Origin: Gymnopus androsaceus JB14
Lineage: Eukaryota; Basidiomycota; Agaricomycetes; Agaricales; Omphalotaceae
Direction of reading: 5' to 3'
DNA length: 64,000 bases
Assembly: GCA_009733575.1 (NCBI GenBank)
Contig: ML769595.1
Span: forward strand, 56,597 to 120,596
The position numbers and the translations under genes were made by a program. Position 1 is the first letter of the stretch. Every line of letters begins with the position of its first letter. A model generated the notes under the pieces. That model was not told the DNA's origin and made no database searches. It saw only the letters and a list, made by a program, of their open reading frames with translations. This document shows, one piece after another, positions 12,003-23,987 of this stretch.

Positions 12003-12681
12003 CATCAGCAGAACCTACAGCACTTATAGGACCCATAGCAAGGTACCCCTCTGTACAGAACTGTGGGATGCTATGGGTTGCTGTGGATCGCTGTGGACTT
12101 CGCGGGAACGCCGCCATCAGGGTTCTATTCAATATCGATTCAATACCAAATATATTATTATTTTGAATTGATTCCCTGGCTTGCGAGAGCGAAATAGTAC
12201 TAGCGAAATATTTATAAAATCATTTTATTGGCAATTCCAAACTACTTATACTACAACATACATACTTGACTCATCCGCCAGGTCTACAAATGGTGTAAAA
12301 TTTCAACTGCAACCTCCTACCAGTCATCGAATCCTTCTTCAATGATGCTAAAAGATGTCATCAGATATACGATTAAAACCTCCGAGTCAAAAACTGCAGA
12401 GAGCAGAACTTACAGTCTGAGTTAAGTCAAGCTTAGTGGGGGAAGGAAAAGATGTCGAACTTGTCAAAACCGTTGATTAAATAGCATCCAAGGTCCCCGT
12501 TGCCGTATCCATCAGCTGGGAATGACAGGTGTCAGAATGCGTGAGCAACGGTGAACCTACAGCATCTTACAGGACCTCATAGGACCTCATAGCATTCCAC
12601 AGCACTGTACAGTGCTGTGGCTGCTATGGATTGCTATAAGCTGCTATAGGTGCTGTAGCGTTCACCCAGGTTCTGCTGATG
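12003..12681. mobile_element. MITE, CATCAGC family, copy A (679 bp)
   Basis: It has terminal inverted repeats CATCAGCAGAACC and GGTTCTGCTGATG, subterminal arrays of short CATAGCA / TGCTATG motifs, and an AT-rich interior (AATTGATTCCCT...GCGAGA). It is the same family as 14972-15843 and 32543-33241, sharing ends, subterminal motifs and interior. I cannot find a clean target duplication. It has no coding capacity, so it depends on an unknown transposase. It sits inside the DIRS-like remnant. Confidence 0.8.
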
Positions 12682-12699
12682 AAGGGGTACTGTCAAGTG

Positions 12700-12840
12700 C
12701 CACTTGTCAAGCCACTATCAGCTTTACCCTGCAAGGGTTGGGCTTGACAGGTGTTACTGTCAGTTAACCCTGCAAGGGTTGATCCTGCCAGGTGTCACTG
12801 TCAAGTGTCAGTGTCAAGAGTTACCAACCACTTGAACAGG
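12700..12840. repeat. Short GTCAAGTG / ACCCTGCAAGGGTTG repeats
   Basis: The 15-mer ACCCTGCAAGGGTTG (itself an inverted repeat) occurs twice, and TGTCAAGTG-like words occur several times. It lies in the retroelement remnant downstream of the gag-like part. I assign no function. Confidence 0.5.
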
Positions 12841-12898
12841 TCTACACTACTAGATAATGACATGTGTCAAGATAATAAAATGTGTCAAGATAAACATA

Positions 12899-14140
12899 TC
12901 ATAGATAATCATATGGCATAGATAAGATAACAATGGGGAAATCTGTGACACTTGTCTGATCTGCAGTTGATGCAGACATGCTTGTAGTGGCAGTCAGCTC
13001 TGGAGCAGTTGCCATTGTTCCAGTTCCTACAAGCATCAGACTTCCTTCCCTTGCTCCTTCCAACACTTTTTCCCTGAGTACTCGCAACAGCAATGCCTGC
13101 CAATTCAATGTGCACAGTTCAGAAGTGGGCAAATTTTTCGAACTCATAGAGAAGGCAGTCTCTTTGCTTTCCAATGTAGATTCATGCCGTTTTGTTGTAG
13201 TTAATGACACATTGGTGGAAGGCAGGGATGATGCATGCAAAGAGGTTGTTGATGTGCTCAAATTAGGCATCAAACTCAAATTCGCATCCACTGAATGCAA
13301 ATAGTGCCGCCTTTTGTAGACCATGAAAACATTGATCCATTGCCCATGGTTTGTAATCTTCATAGTCAGCTTGGATCTGGCAAGTTCGAGGGAATGGTTG
13401 CCCAAGTAAATAGTGGTTGTTCCATCAGCCTCAACTGCAAAGGAACCACTGGCAATCTCATCAAGGTCGACATATCTGTCAAGACATATGTGCTTCCAAA
13501 GGGTGTCTGGGAGAGGCAGTTCTCCAAGGGCACAGTCAAGATCTTTGAGTGTTTCTTTGATAAACTCATTGTAGACTTGTACTTGGTCTCAAAGTTTCTG
13601 GTGTACCGGGGAGAGGACAGCTGCATGGAGAATGTTCAAGTTGTTCCAGACAAACTCCCTCTTGCGTCTCTTGAGGGTTTGTTCCTCTTCCTCAACATCG
13701 ATGTCTTCTTCTCCATCATCCCTCAGTTTCTCCTTCCGCTTGCATTCACTTGTCCAACATTTGTTTATTCCCCTTCATCATCATTCCCATCACAATCTTG
13801 TCCCCCGCTTCCAGTTCCATTGAGGTTCTCATTTTCTCCCCCATTCGAGTTGTTGCCGGTTCTGTGACATTCACTGACTTGCTTGCCGTTACTGTTCTCC
13901 TGTCTGCCTCTTGCAGCAGCGGAATTCTTCTCCCACTCAGCAGCATCAAGTTGTTTGACATAGGGTGGATGAGATTAGGAGTGAATTCGATTTCACGCTT
14001 GATACAGATGGTGTTAATCTTGACAGTAAGTCTTGAGAATGCCTCGGACTTTGTGATGGTCCTGTTGTTGATGAGTTGGACAATCTCTTGGAGAGACTCA
14101 ATCTCTTCAAGCAAGATCTGCTGTTCAGGTCAAGCTCCAT
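12899..14140 (-). pseudogene. DIRS/Ngaro-like retroelement, gag-like protein remnant
   Basis: The minus strand shows, in broken frames, a start region (ILLEEIESLQEIVQLIN), an acidic/Asn-rich linker, WKHICLDRYVDLDEIASGSF, and near the end a CCCH-type finger with a knuckle-like tail (CRNWNNGNCSRADCHYKHVC..C). This order matches the gag-like protein that precedes the RT in many basidiomycete DIRS-like elements. Several frame changes (for example near 13890, 13620 and 13330) rule out a working protein. It belongs with 11409-11791 and 4991-5626. Confidence 0.6.
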
Positions 14141-14164
14141 TGATCATCACATCTGAGATTTAGA

Positions 14165-14971
14165 TGGGTATAATATGTCATACTAGTAGTAGCGCAATCC
14201 ATAAATCAAACTAGTGAAACAGAGAGGACAATGAGTAACAAAAAATAAGTAAAATATTGCACATACCTGGTGAGACAGAGAGGACTATAGGGCCTCCATC
14301 TCACCAGTGCCGAGTATATATAAGCACTCCTGTAGACAGTGTTAGCATGCCACATGGCTCAGCACTCTGAGACTCACCTGTTTGCAACAGAACCACTTTC
14401 GACCTCGCTAGGTGGGTCCCGTACAGGTACCTTTGCATTGCATTGATTTTCCTTTATTGATTAGACTTCTGGAATTTATCTTCCCTTTTTTGTGTTTCTC
14501 TTCATGTGCATATCATGAATCAAGATCATTGCAGTGACAGCAACTCAAACAAGCTACATGTTCAGCTTATACTGCAATTACTGATCTACCAAGTCTAGAC
14601 TACATCCCATCCTTCAAGAGGACAATATTTTGTTCACCAATAGCTCTCTGATAAGACCCAACTGACTCCTTTGCAGGTCCTCACTTGGACCGTTCGACCT
14701 TTCTTTGATGTACAGTATGTATTATATTGAAGTAGGCACCTTACACTCCCAAGTCCTGATTAACAATTTTTGCATCTAATTTTCCTTCAGGCAATTACTA
14801 GAACTTGGGCTGTAGAAAAATTAGACATGAAATTACTGCCAGAAATGTGATGGTGGCGACACAGCTATAAATACTGATGGATGGATCTACTCTGAGTCAA
14901 TGTAAGATGGAACAGAAGATAAGCATTCCTATGTTCTGTAAAATGATCAAAATGCTTGGCCCATATCCTAG
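14165..14971. other. No gene seen
   Basis: This is AT-rich sequence between the gag-like remnant and the next MITE. It has a TATATATAAG-like box near 14318, which could belong to a terminal repeat or promoter of the old retroelement. I see no ORF, RNA or bounded repeat that I can defend. Confidence 0.4.
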
Positions 14972-15843
14972 CATCAGCAAAACCTGGGTGAGCTGTCAAG
15001 GACTTGAGAGTTCTCTATAGCACTCATAGCACTCATAGCACTCATAGGGCCCATAGCAAGGTCCTCCTCTGTCAAGAGCTCTGGGTTGCTATAGATCTCA
15101 TGGGAAATCATCTGTCAGGGCAGGATCCAATCCAAAAACTAAATGTATTACTGCGTGAATTGTTTCCTTCTCTTGCAAGACTGAAAGAATCATAGTAAAA
15201 TCATATCATATTGTTACATTCAAGATAGTACTACTATTAAGTACATGTTAGGACAATAGTGTAATGAAACTAGCTACTTAGTATGTAATGTAGATATTTA
15301 ATAGTTAATGGTGACCTTTGCTGTGCTGACAATGCTTAATTCAATGCATTGGGCAAAGTTAAAGGTTTGAATGAGACTTACCAAGAATGTCTGATCCACA
15401 CTAAAGTGATCCTGGAATTGACTTGGAAAAATGGAACTTGTAGAGTGGGTACATTTGGGGAGGTTTCAACAATGCATCAATTCTTATATAGTGCTGGTGG
15501 GAGAGAATGAAAGTTGGCTCGAGCACTCAGTATTCTCACAGGAGCTCATAAGAGCTTATAGGAGCCCATAGCACTTCATAATGTTGTGATAAACGGTGCG
15601 GCATCACTCAAGGAGAAGAACAACAACAAGTAAATTCCTGCTAGGTGGCGGTAAGCAAGGAGAATCGGATGCAGATGCATCCATTAACTACAGCTTATAT
15701 ACAGGGATATAGGGGTAGATAACGGAACAACAAGCTTCCGAGCTCAACAACCAAATATGAAATCCAACACATAATACTATGGCTGCTATGAGTTGCTATG
15801 AGTTGCTGTACTTTCTATAACCATTGCCCAGGTTTTGCTGATG
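14972..15843. mobile_element. MITE, CATCAGC family, copy B, split by a solo LTR
   Basis: The ends are CATCAGCAAAACCTGGG and CCCAGGTTTTGCTGATG, followed inward by CATAGCACT / TGCTATGAG repeats as in the other copies. The total is 872 bp. Subtracting the inner solo LTR (188 bp) and one 5-bp target duplication leaves 679 bp, exactly the length of copy A. Confidence 0.85.
15582..15769. mobile_element. Solo LTR, 188 bp, family S
   Basis: It starts TGTTGTGATAA and ends AAATCCAACA, flanked by a perfect 5-bp duplication CATAA (15577-15581 and 15770-15774). It holds a TATATA box. Its first 40 bases resemble the solo LTR at 23988-24173. No internal retroelement sequence is present, so it is an LTR-LTR recombination product. 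Confidence 0.85.
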
Positions 15844-15944
15844 TACTCATTTGATTCAATTTTCTTCATTTGAATGTCTGTGCTTCTTGCTGCAAAGTAA
15901 GTAAGTCACTCAAACTTTTTTTGAGTTTAGTTTCAAAATTCAAA

Positions 15945-17399
15945 ATTACTAACATTTCTAATCTCTGCTTCTATCAATCATTCATTCATTCTCCATCTTT
16001 CGAAATACAGTGTGTAACAGGTGAAATACACTAGAATACAGGCGCCAAAATAAAATAGCCATGCTCCAAAAAATTCCATGGAGGAAGAAAAAAAAACAGA
16101 ACCACCAGGTTAGGATAAGGACACAAGAACACAGAAGACAATCTTAGACCATTAACCTTGGCAGCTGCGATGACATTATCTATGGTAAAAAAAAAATCTG
16201 GGTATGAAAGCAATGTTAAAAACTGTACAATACACACCAAAGTTTTGCAGCCCGCTCTGTCCAAGATTAACAGTAGACACCGGTCCATCCCAACTCTGAA
16301 ATATGCCACGCCATCGGGAACAGTAACTAGATTGAATCCCTACAACGAAGTCAGAGATCGTAAGCTTATCCAAAAATTCCTTGCTTGCATTTGTTCTGAC
16401 CACTGTTGCGCCTGTGGCTGCAATGTCGGCGAAGGCATTATTCATGTCAACAAGATCATAGTTCACGAGACCAGCTAAATACGCATTATATGCACTATAT
16501 TAATCATACCGTGAGGATTGCGGTAATAATGCACGAGATAGATGATCTTAACCAACCACCATGAACGGTTCGTCGCTCAAAGTAAAGTGTATTCCGGAAG
16601 TCTTGACAAAGCCAGAGGAGGTAGTTATCGGAGAACTTGATACTGTTGTCGATGCCGTTGTCACGGTAGTAGTTGCTGATGAAGTACTGGCAGGTAGACA
16701 TTGCGAGAAGTAGGCATTGAGAACCTCGCAGGTGTACGGGGATACACACTGTCAAGCCATTGTATCCTATGATAGAAATGTTCGTTGTAAGTCATTTAAC
16801 GTCGACAGCTTGCCTATACCGCCGTGTTGCCCGAATTCGGCAACTGTCGTTTGAGCGTCAGAATGGCTGATATCAAGACCAGCAGCCCGGGTAACCGTTT
16901 CATGGGGTACAAGGAAGGAGTGAGGGTAGCAGAACTTGATGACTTTGGCTTTAAAATATGAATAGAGGAACAAGTATCCTGGTGAGATGGCTTGCTAGCG
17001 GCCTGCGAGTCTTATCCGACCAAGTGGTCCACGATGCGTAGCGAAAGGGCTGAGATAATGAATTTTCAACTACGTGTGCGAGGCACTAATGAGCAAAAAA
17101 GAAGAATAGTAGATGGTTTCATGATAGATGCGACTTTTGGACGAAATAACCCCTGCGGTAATATTCTTCAAAAGATGGATTAGCCATGGGCTCTGAGATC
17201 TCGAGCTTTCTGGCAATCAGCAATGACCCTTGGTTCCAGATGCTGCAGCCAACAGTAGAGAAATCGGATTAGTTTTTAGAGGAATAATCGAATGGGACTC
17301 TTAAACTGGACCATCTTTGACACCTACCATTATCGCATCCATTTATCAATAGCTCCCAGAACTACAGGTCCTTTGAGATCGCTGCCAGGTAATGGTAGC
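15945..17399. repeat. Segments P and Q of the large repeat (copy 1, fullest)
   Basis: It matches 3930-4990 (P) and 3190-3540 (Q). It contains the best-preserved mannanase remnant, plus about 490 bp upstream of its start. Together with 17400-20297 it is the most complete copy of the unit in the window. Confidence 0.75.
16130..16903 (-). pseudogene. GH5_7 endo-beta-1,4-mannanase, 5' fragment with N-terminal CBM1
   Basis: From ATG 16903 the minus strand gives a signal peptide (MKRLPGLLVLISAILTL), then, one frame away, VAEFGQHGGIG, the start of a fungal cellulose-binding module with one Cys replaced by His. A likely intron follows, then CVSPYTCEVLNAYFSQCLP (the rest of CBM1), a Ser/Thr linker, GFVKTSGIHFTLSDEPFMVVG, MNNAFADIAATGATVVRT, a VGIQSS..SWDGPVSTVNLGQ stretch, LQNFG and DNVIAAAKVNGLR, each as expected for fungal GH5_7 mannanases. 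Frames change between pieces and the catalytic glutamates are never reached. The protein would have been secreted and would cut mannan. It is now a dead fragment carried by a repeat. Confidence 0.82.
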
Positions 17400-20297
17400 C
17401 CAAAGCCTAGCCTGCAATGCTAATTTTGAGCCCATCTTCGAAAATTCCTATAGGAAGTTTGTCTGAAGAGACAACACGGACCCGGAGTCACTCGTTCGAA
17501 AAATTGCAGGCTACAAAAAGAAGTATGTGAAGCCATAGGTGTGAGTTATACTCGCAGGCAGTTTGAAACTCGGTGAGATGCGAATAAGATATAGCTTGGT
17601 TTTGGCTTCGAGCTGGCGTATTCGCAGCACGCGTTACTATAGTAGTACTTCTGCTGCAACTACTGCGAAGGCACAAATACTCGGAGCAATGAGGGGAGAA
17701 GAAGTCAAGCCAGGCCGATCTCCGTATCTAGAGTTGAAAAAAAGCGAAGCATCCGTAACCCAAAGCTCTCGACATCGTTGCGTTGTTACGGTTGTAAGTA
17801 AGATGGAAAACAAAGCACGTTCTGCGATAAATGCTGATAAATGCCGACTCTGCTTTGAGCGCTAAAATTACTCTCGCCTTTGGCCATGAACCAGATTCCG
17901 ATCATAACAGCTTTCTTTGAATACTTCAAGTTCACGATAGGATCCTAAAAGCTTGGATGTGGTGAGCTGGGAGCTAGGAATAGAATTTTGGAACACACGA
18001 ACAAGGTATTTGCCACCTACTGTAGTTGTAATTTTCTGGTTCCAATGACGGTGACATCTAGTCGCTAGCTCCCTTCTCCGGCATGGAGGGAACCATGGCG
18101 CTCCAACTACAAGAAGCTCAGGGCTCAACACTTATTGTTCGACCAAAGCTAAAATGGTTAGCCTACAAAGATAAAGGTGTGTATATGACTCGGAGATACT
18201 CGTTCAATCATAATCATTAACCCGCCATTCTACCAGCTATCTCAATTTTTACCCAAGCTTTCAACATTACCTTCCATGCTGTAGGCATGGCGTTGCTTAT
18301 ATCAGTCGGACTGTCTCCTTGAGTCTTGACTAGGGTGTATATCTCCTCCTGGAGTCTATTACCTCCCTCGCCATCCTTCATCTGACCCTGCCCGACAGCC
18401 CAGTCGGTCTCCGTCTCCGTCCCTGCTGTCGCAGACGCCCTCCTCATTGTACATCGTCTCCTCGGCTACGAGCGGTACAAGCGCTGCATAACTTCCTTCT
18501 ACCGGATATTTATCTCTCCGTCTCGGGAACGGTTTTGGAGAGACCAAGGAGTGGTTGCGCTGGGCTTCGCACCAGCTTGGCTCCTGCTCCAGGGCATTTT
18601 CGGTTTTTTTTCGGTGGAAGCACGTTCTCCGGAAGAGTACGTTTTCGCTGAAAATGACTCCAGGCCAAATTACGACGAATGTAGTAGAGGAAAGCGAGTA
18701 GTATTGTCGAGCTTCTAGGTAAGCATTGATTCAGACTTTTTTTTGTTCTCGTGCTGATGAATACTTGTTTCATTTAGATTATTAGCTCTATCATCGTGCG
18801 GCTTACACTCTCGACAAGAACGTTCATCTACCTTTGTCACTACTTAAGGACTAGGGCGCAAAGTCAGTCTACTTGAATTGAGGGCGCTACCCCTCCCTCC
18901 AGCTCTTACGCCACTGTATCACATGCCACGAGCTTTGCATGCGCCTTCACTACATTCTCATAAACCTGGTCATTAGGCTCCGCGTCGCTTCATTTGTTCT
19001 AAAGTTAGTTGGAATAGCTGCCTCCTCCCCTGATCCCTTCGCAACGTTCCGCGGTCTCTATCTCTGTGTCCACGTTGCCGAAACCTCCTTCGATGCTCTG
19101 TGCACCGTTTTTTAGGGCAAAAACGGTGCAGGCGCTACATAATGTTTTGTTATCGGATACTTTAGACTTGGTCTCAGGAAGCGGATTTGGGAGCAACCTC
19201 TGGTGCAAATGATTAGGGAGCGATGGTGCTAGCTGCGCAAATCGAAATACACCTTCAGGCTGCTGCTCCAGGAATATTGGGTGATTCTGTTTCAGTCCTT
19301 GGTCGAAGCTGTTCCTTAAGGATCCGCACGGGCCTTCGCTGAAAACACCCCTACAATTTGTAATTGTGATGGATGTTGTGAAGGAAAAGCGAGTAGGATC
19401 ATTCAGCTCCCAGGTAAGCACTATTCTTCTTTTTTTTCTCTTACTGATAATGTATTGTTTTAGTTAGATCGGACTATCAGTTCCATCGTACTACACATTG
19501 GACAGCTCACTGAATCATCCCATCTCGCTCTTTACTCGTCGCTAGCTGAGCGCTACTAGGCGACAAATTATTGCACTAATATCAGCTCTCAAATCCGCTC
19601 TTCCTGTAGGGTTCAATAGGCTTTAGCACTACCTCCTCCTAAACTATTCAAGAGGTGGCGTGTCCCTATCGCGCCAGTTATTGCTTTTCAGACGCTACAC
19701 CTACACACCGCTATTGGATGCGTTATTTATCTAACCATGGTTTAATTCTTATGTTTTGGGGCTCGGGAGTCGTTTTTGTGTTTGGGAAGCGCAACTGGCG
19801 TATTCTATGGTACGCCTCCGCTCCGCCTCTCGACAATCGAATCGGTCTTCAACTCCCCCAATGCATGACTCGGAACCCTCGCTCCGTATGCATTTTACGC
19901 TTAATTTCCGCCAAAACCATCGATCTGCACCTTATCTCTCCCCAACTGTCGACCGAATGTGGATCATGTGTCTGGCAATGAACCACTACTACAGCCTGCG
20001 CGGAGGGTGCGAGTGCGCTTTTGGAAATTGATCCAACTTGCGACGGTGCTGGTGGCAGTGGTGAGAAAGCGCTCCAGGTCCGATGTTAATGGATAGCAAT
20101 AGCATTCGGTTTACCAGACAACTTGAACATCGTCTACTCAAGCCTGGTGTCCGCTGGTATGCCACCAAGCACATTCGAACCTCAACGATGAGAGCGTCCC
20201 CCTCGAACGCTCATGCCATTGTAACTTGTGTATTTCGTCGCCAATGCAGCGGATCAGGAAATAGTTACTGTATATATATTTTGCCAGGGCGGGGATC
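17400..20297. repeat. Large repeat, segment R (copy 2)
   Basis: It aligns with 1-2866 at what looks like well over 95 percent identity with small indels. It has the same three intron-like tracts (GTAAGC...TTTAG), the third lying just beyond the shared part at about 20390-20417. After 20297 the two copies diverge because the left copy is joined to mannanase flank. I recognise no protein in it. Confidence 0.8.
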
Positions 20298-21271
20298 ACT
20301 TCGTCGACGATATCCTCCCTCCAGGATGCGAAAACGAAGGTGGCAGCCTATCAGCTTCTATGTAGGCGTATGGTTTTACTTTGATATTCTTTTTTGTTCT
20401 CATAATTTGCATGTTTAGATTACTGGCTTCGTCATGCTCAAGCTCATCGCACAGCCCAGTCCAGCATTTAACCCTTCGACGATGGGTGTGTCGCCAGGCG
20501 CTGCGTAATATATGATATATGAGACCATTCAATGTGGTCCATCTGCATGCATCTTCACAACACTAGGCAAATTCATGATTTATGCTTGCAGTTTCTAAGC
20601 CTTGTGCTCCTCCATGACGGCCGTGGACGCTCTAAACGGGGTCTATCTGTCGAATAGTGGACTCATCCATTGGGTTGTACCAGGAGCCTTGGATACGCTT
20701 CGGTCAACTTCGTATTCCTTCGAGGCCTCTTGAATCCGTGGAATGGCGGCTCCACTGACCTAGAGTTGACGTAGCGTTACTCTCCAATCTACCCTTACGC
20801 ACCGTTCTCCTTCTCCGTAGTAGCTGCCTAACACCCTGGCATCTCTCCCCGAAACCTCCTATTCCCAGCGCCCTGTACTTCAACTCCGAGTTGGTTCGAC
20901 TGCTGTAGAAACTATATATTTTCGCTATCACCGCTTTATTTATCCTTTTGCTAGCCTTTTTCTCTTCTGCAAGAAGTTTTGTTGGTGTTTCATCTTGCAA
21001 GACACGTCCACAAAAGCAAAAAATACTAGCAAGTGCCTTTTGAATTCGGCTCCTTTGACACAACGCGACGTGACATGTGTTACAGCTAGACATCACCACA
21101 AGACACGGTCTACTAAAAGCAAAAGGTACATCATTGAAGACGTCAATCCTATCTCCCTATTTTTTCGGAACCGAGTTAATAGTTCAGCGGTTTCTTATAC
21201 ATAAAACAGAACTACTACAACGATTCCCAGTCTTCAATCCAGCACCCTATCACCGTCGCCTTGCACCTACC
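20298..21271. other. Continuation of repeat R and promoter of the secreted-protein gene; no gene seen
   Basis: This stretch continues the third block of segment R (intron-like TTTTGTTCTCAT...TTTAG) and then merges into unremarkable sequence upstream of the gene at 21272. ORFs here are short and unsupported. Confidence 0.4.
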
Positions 21272-21843
21272 ATGTTCGCCTTCTTTTCATTCAACCTATC
21301 TATCCTTCTAGTCCTGGAATGTGCAACTCTTGCTCTTGCGGCTCCTCAGAATATCCCAGCTCCTACCCCTACTCTCGCTCCGAGTCCTTCTTCTCCTCCT
21401 TCCGTTCCAACACCCATCGCAACACTTAGCGTCAACCTCGGTCCCAATATCACCAACTGCCTCGACCCCATCCTCGATATTTCTGATGATGGAGTCGCAA
21501 TCGGTGGAATAGGGTGCCATGAGATCCTTAGTTTCATTTCGGAACATGGGAACGGGGTGCTTACTGTCGGTTCGGATGAAGTGGATGTTGTGTTGACGCA
21601 GACTTTTGACATTTTTGTGAGTGAGATCTCCTTCGAACTCTGGATTTTGTCACAGTAGATGTCGAGTATTTTGGGGAGTCGACGGTCATATTTCAGAGTC
21701 CAGATTATTTTTATCATTCCATCTCCACTATAACTGATCCTATTTATTGATGTGCTTAGGGCGCAGTGGTCTCGTACGGTCTAGCTATCGTTCTCCCTCT
21801 CCAAACTGCTTCCGACTCTGCTCCGACGCCAACTCCTACTTAA
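21272..21843 (+). CDS. Small secreted proline-rich protein (142 aa, two exons)
   Basis: The start at 21272 is chosen because it begins a clear signal peptide (MFAFFSFNLSILLVLECATLALA, cut after ALA). Exon 1 runs to 21616, intron GTGAGT...TTAG is 21617-21759, and exon 2 is 21760-21843. The splice keeps phase 0 and gives a 142-aa protein. After the signal comes a Pro/Ser/Thr tract, then a hydrophobic, Gly/Val-rich body (residues about 50-130), and it ends with the short proline repeat PTPTPT. It has only two cysteines. I know no family for it. Small secreted proteins of this size are common in fungi and are often lineage-specific. Without splicing, the frame would read through the intron to a stop at 21658, giving a 129-aa product from the same start. 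Confidence 0.65.
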
Positions 21844-22254
21844 ACTTCCGAGTCATTTTGACGAAACATTCTCATCTTTCTCAGGCTGGGATGTTTAGGT
21901 GTGGGCGGGAGGAGATCGTTGAAATAAGGAAGCCACGGACTTGGTCTTGCACTGCATACTACCGAGCCATATCTAGCCTCTAAATTAATGTCATTAATTG
22001 CGATCTTCTCATTTCCCCCCGGCGTGTCATGTTGTTGTAAATGATACCGTGTCAAACCAACTCCTATTAGGAATCCCTGGCTCCTTTCCCTTTGATCCTC
22101 AACCCGGTTTCTAACATGAATACTAACAATGCTGAATGAAAGCCCCGTACAATATTTACATTCTCGTAAGTCTTGTAACAAGTGCACAACTCAACTACAG
22201 ATTAGGATATGGTGGTAATGCGTGCACCACCGACACTATGCACCTAGGACAGGG

Positions 22255-23530
22255 TTAAGGCAACTCGTAGTCCGGGTAAAAATAACTAATGACTTGGTGA
22301 ACAAGTTATTTATGTACGGGTTACAGATAGGTCACTGTGAATGTAGGATAGGTTGATTGACAACCTAATGTAGAGTGAAAATCAGCGGTGTCCTAGTTTA
22401 GGTTGGTAGAGATTTTTCGGAAGAACCTAAAGTAAGTGTGTGAAAGATATATACGATTTTCAATTATTGATAGGTTGCTCTTAGGTTGTTTTCCCGTTCC
22501 ACAACAACCTAAGTAAATGTTTTTTGAGCTTCAAGGATGTGCGGCCCGTAATCACGTCTATTGCCACGTTAACGTTTTCAACTTCAACCACGTCAACGTC
22601 GACGTTGAGCTCAAGCCTCCTTACGTCAAGCCATCGACATCCTCACTCAGGCTGTAACTCAAGGCTCCTCAAATTTACTGAAGCGGCTATTGCTGCCTCA
22701 AGCTGATCTCAAGCTAATGCCTCAACAACTCTTCAACGCTCAAAATGCAAGAACCGTGACATAGTACGCAAGAGCAAAAATGCTATACTTGTTGGCTTGG
22801 GAAGACGTTGGTTCTACCGTAATCAAGCCGTTTTCCATACTGGAGCAATTGGGAGATTGGGAACGAGGGAGATTGGGAACGACGTAACAGTGGTGGACAT
22901 TCGACAATTGGTGAGTCACTGTAATTCCGATACCGCTCGATACTGAAAATTACTGTTTTTTTTTCACGCAGCGTTGGCAGCTCACCATCTTTCCCTCAAG
23001 CTCTTGGGCCCTTCCGCGTTCATATCCAAGTTGTTGATTGATTAACGACGGTTATTGTCCCCGCTTCGCGTTCTATTTCCTGTACTTTGTAAATTATGAT
23101 AATATAATAATTTATTCACTCTCTTATGTCAATGCTCTGAATTTGAGCCCTGAAATGCATATGGTATCAGTATTCTATGGGTGTAAATGTACGCTCCAAA
23201 AGCAACCTAATTCCACAAGAAACAACCTAAATGCAGGTGCTATTTAATAAATTCTCGAAAGAGATTCTTAGGGTGAAACTGTCCGATTTAGGACCCTGTT
23301 CAACCTAACATTTTTGGCAGGTACTATCAACCTATGTAGGTTGATAACTACCATTTGATAGGTTGAAGATCACCATCACCTAGGTTGAATATTTCAACCT
23401 AACTGGACATCACAGAGGGTTTAAAGATTTCAATAAAACCATCGACTTGTAGGACGGGTTACCTTTTCTTTCAACCCTTCTACCAACTTAAAAATATAAA
23501 CCTACTATTCACCTGGTACATAATACGCTG
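22255..23530. repeat. AGGTTG / CAACCT-rich non-coding element
   Basis: The hexamer AGGTTG and its complement occur many times, clustered near both ends (about 22350-22510 and 23200-23480), with a less repetitive middle. This is the usual look of a DNA transposon with subterminal repeats. Possible ends are GGTGAAC near 22294 and ATTCACC near 23515, but I find no clear target duplication. No transposase frame is visible. Confidence 0.45.
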
Positions 23531-23987
23531 TCTGTAAAGTACCTGTGCGCTTGCCAGCCACATCATTGTTTCTACGAGTATTATATTCCTAGCAGTCAAT
23601 GCGCGAGAGTGCGGAGCCCATCATTATAATCAAACATCTTACACGGCCAGTACCTTGATAGATATTCCAGTTCTGTAGAAGAATGTGAATCAACTCGTGA
23701 AATATATATGTATGACTTTACATTCCTCACTCTTTGATAGTTGTTTCCTCAATAGTATGCTCTCAGATCTTCCTCCGCTCGAAGTTCCTTTGAAGCTACG
23801 TGTATCGAGTATGTATCCGTGCTTCCCAACACTCCATACACCTGGGTTTTTCGCAGTAATCAACATGGCACAAAGCATGTACACTCCGGATTCAGAGTAT
23901 GACAAGCTCCATGGATAAAACAAGATGGTAATCAGCTTGATGATATATGGGGTATGCCACACTCCATTGCTTCAAGGAGGTATGAAC

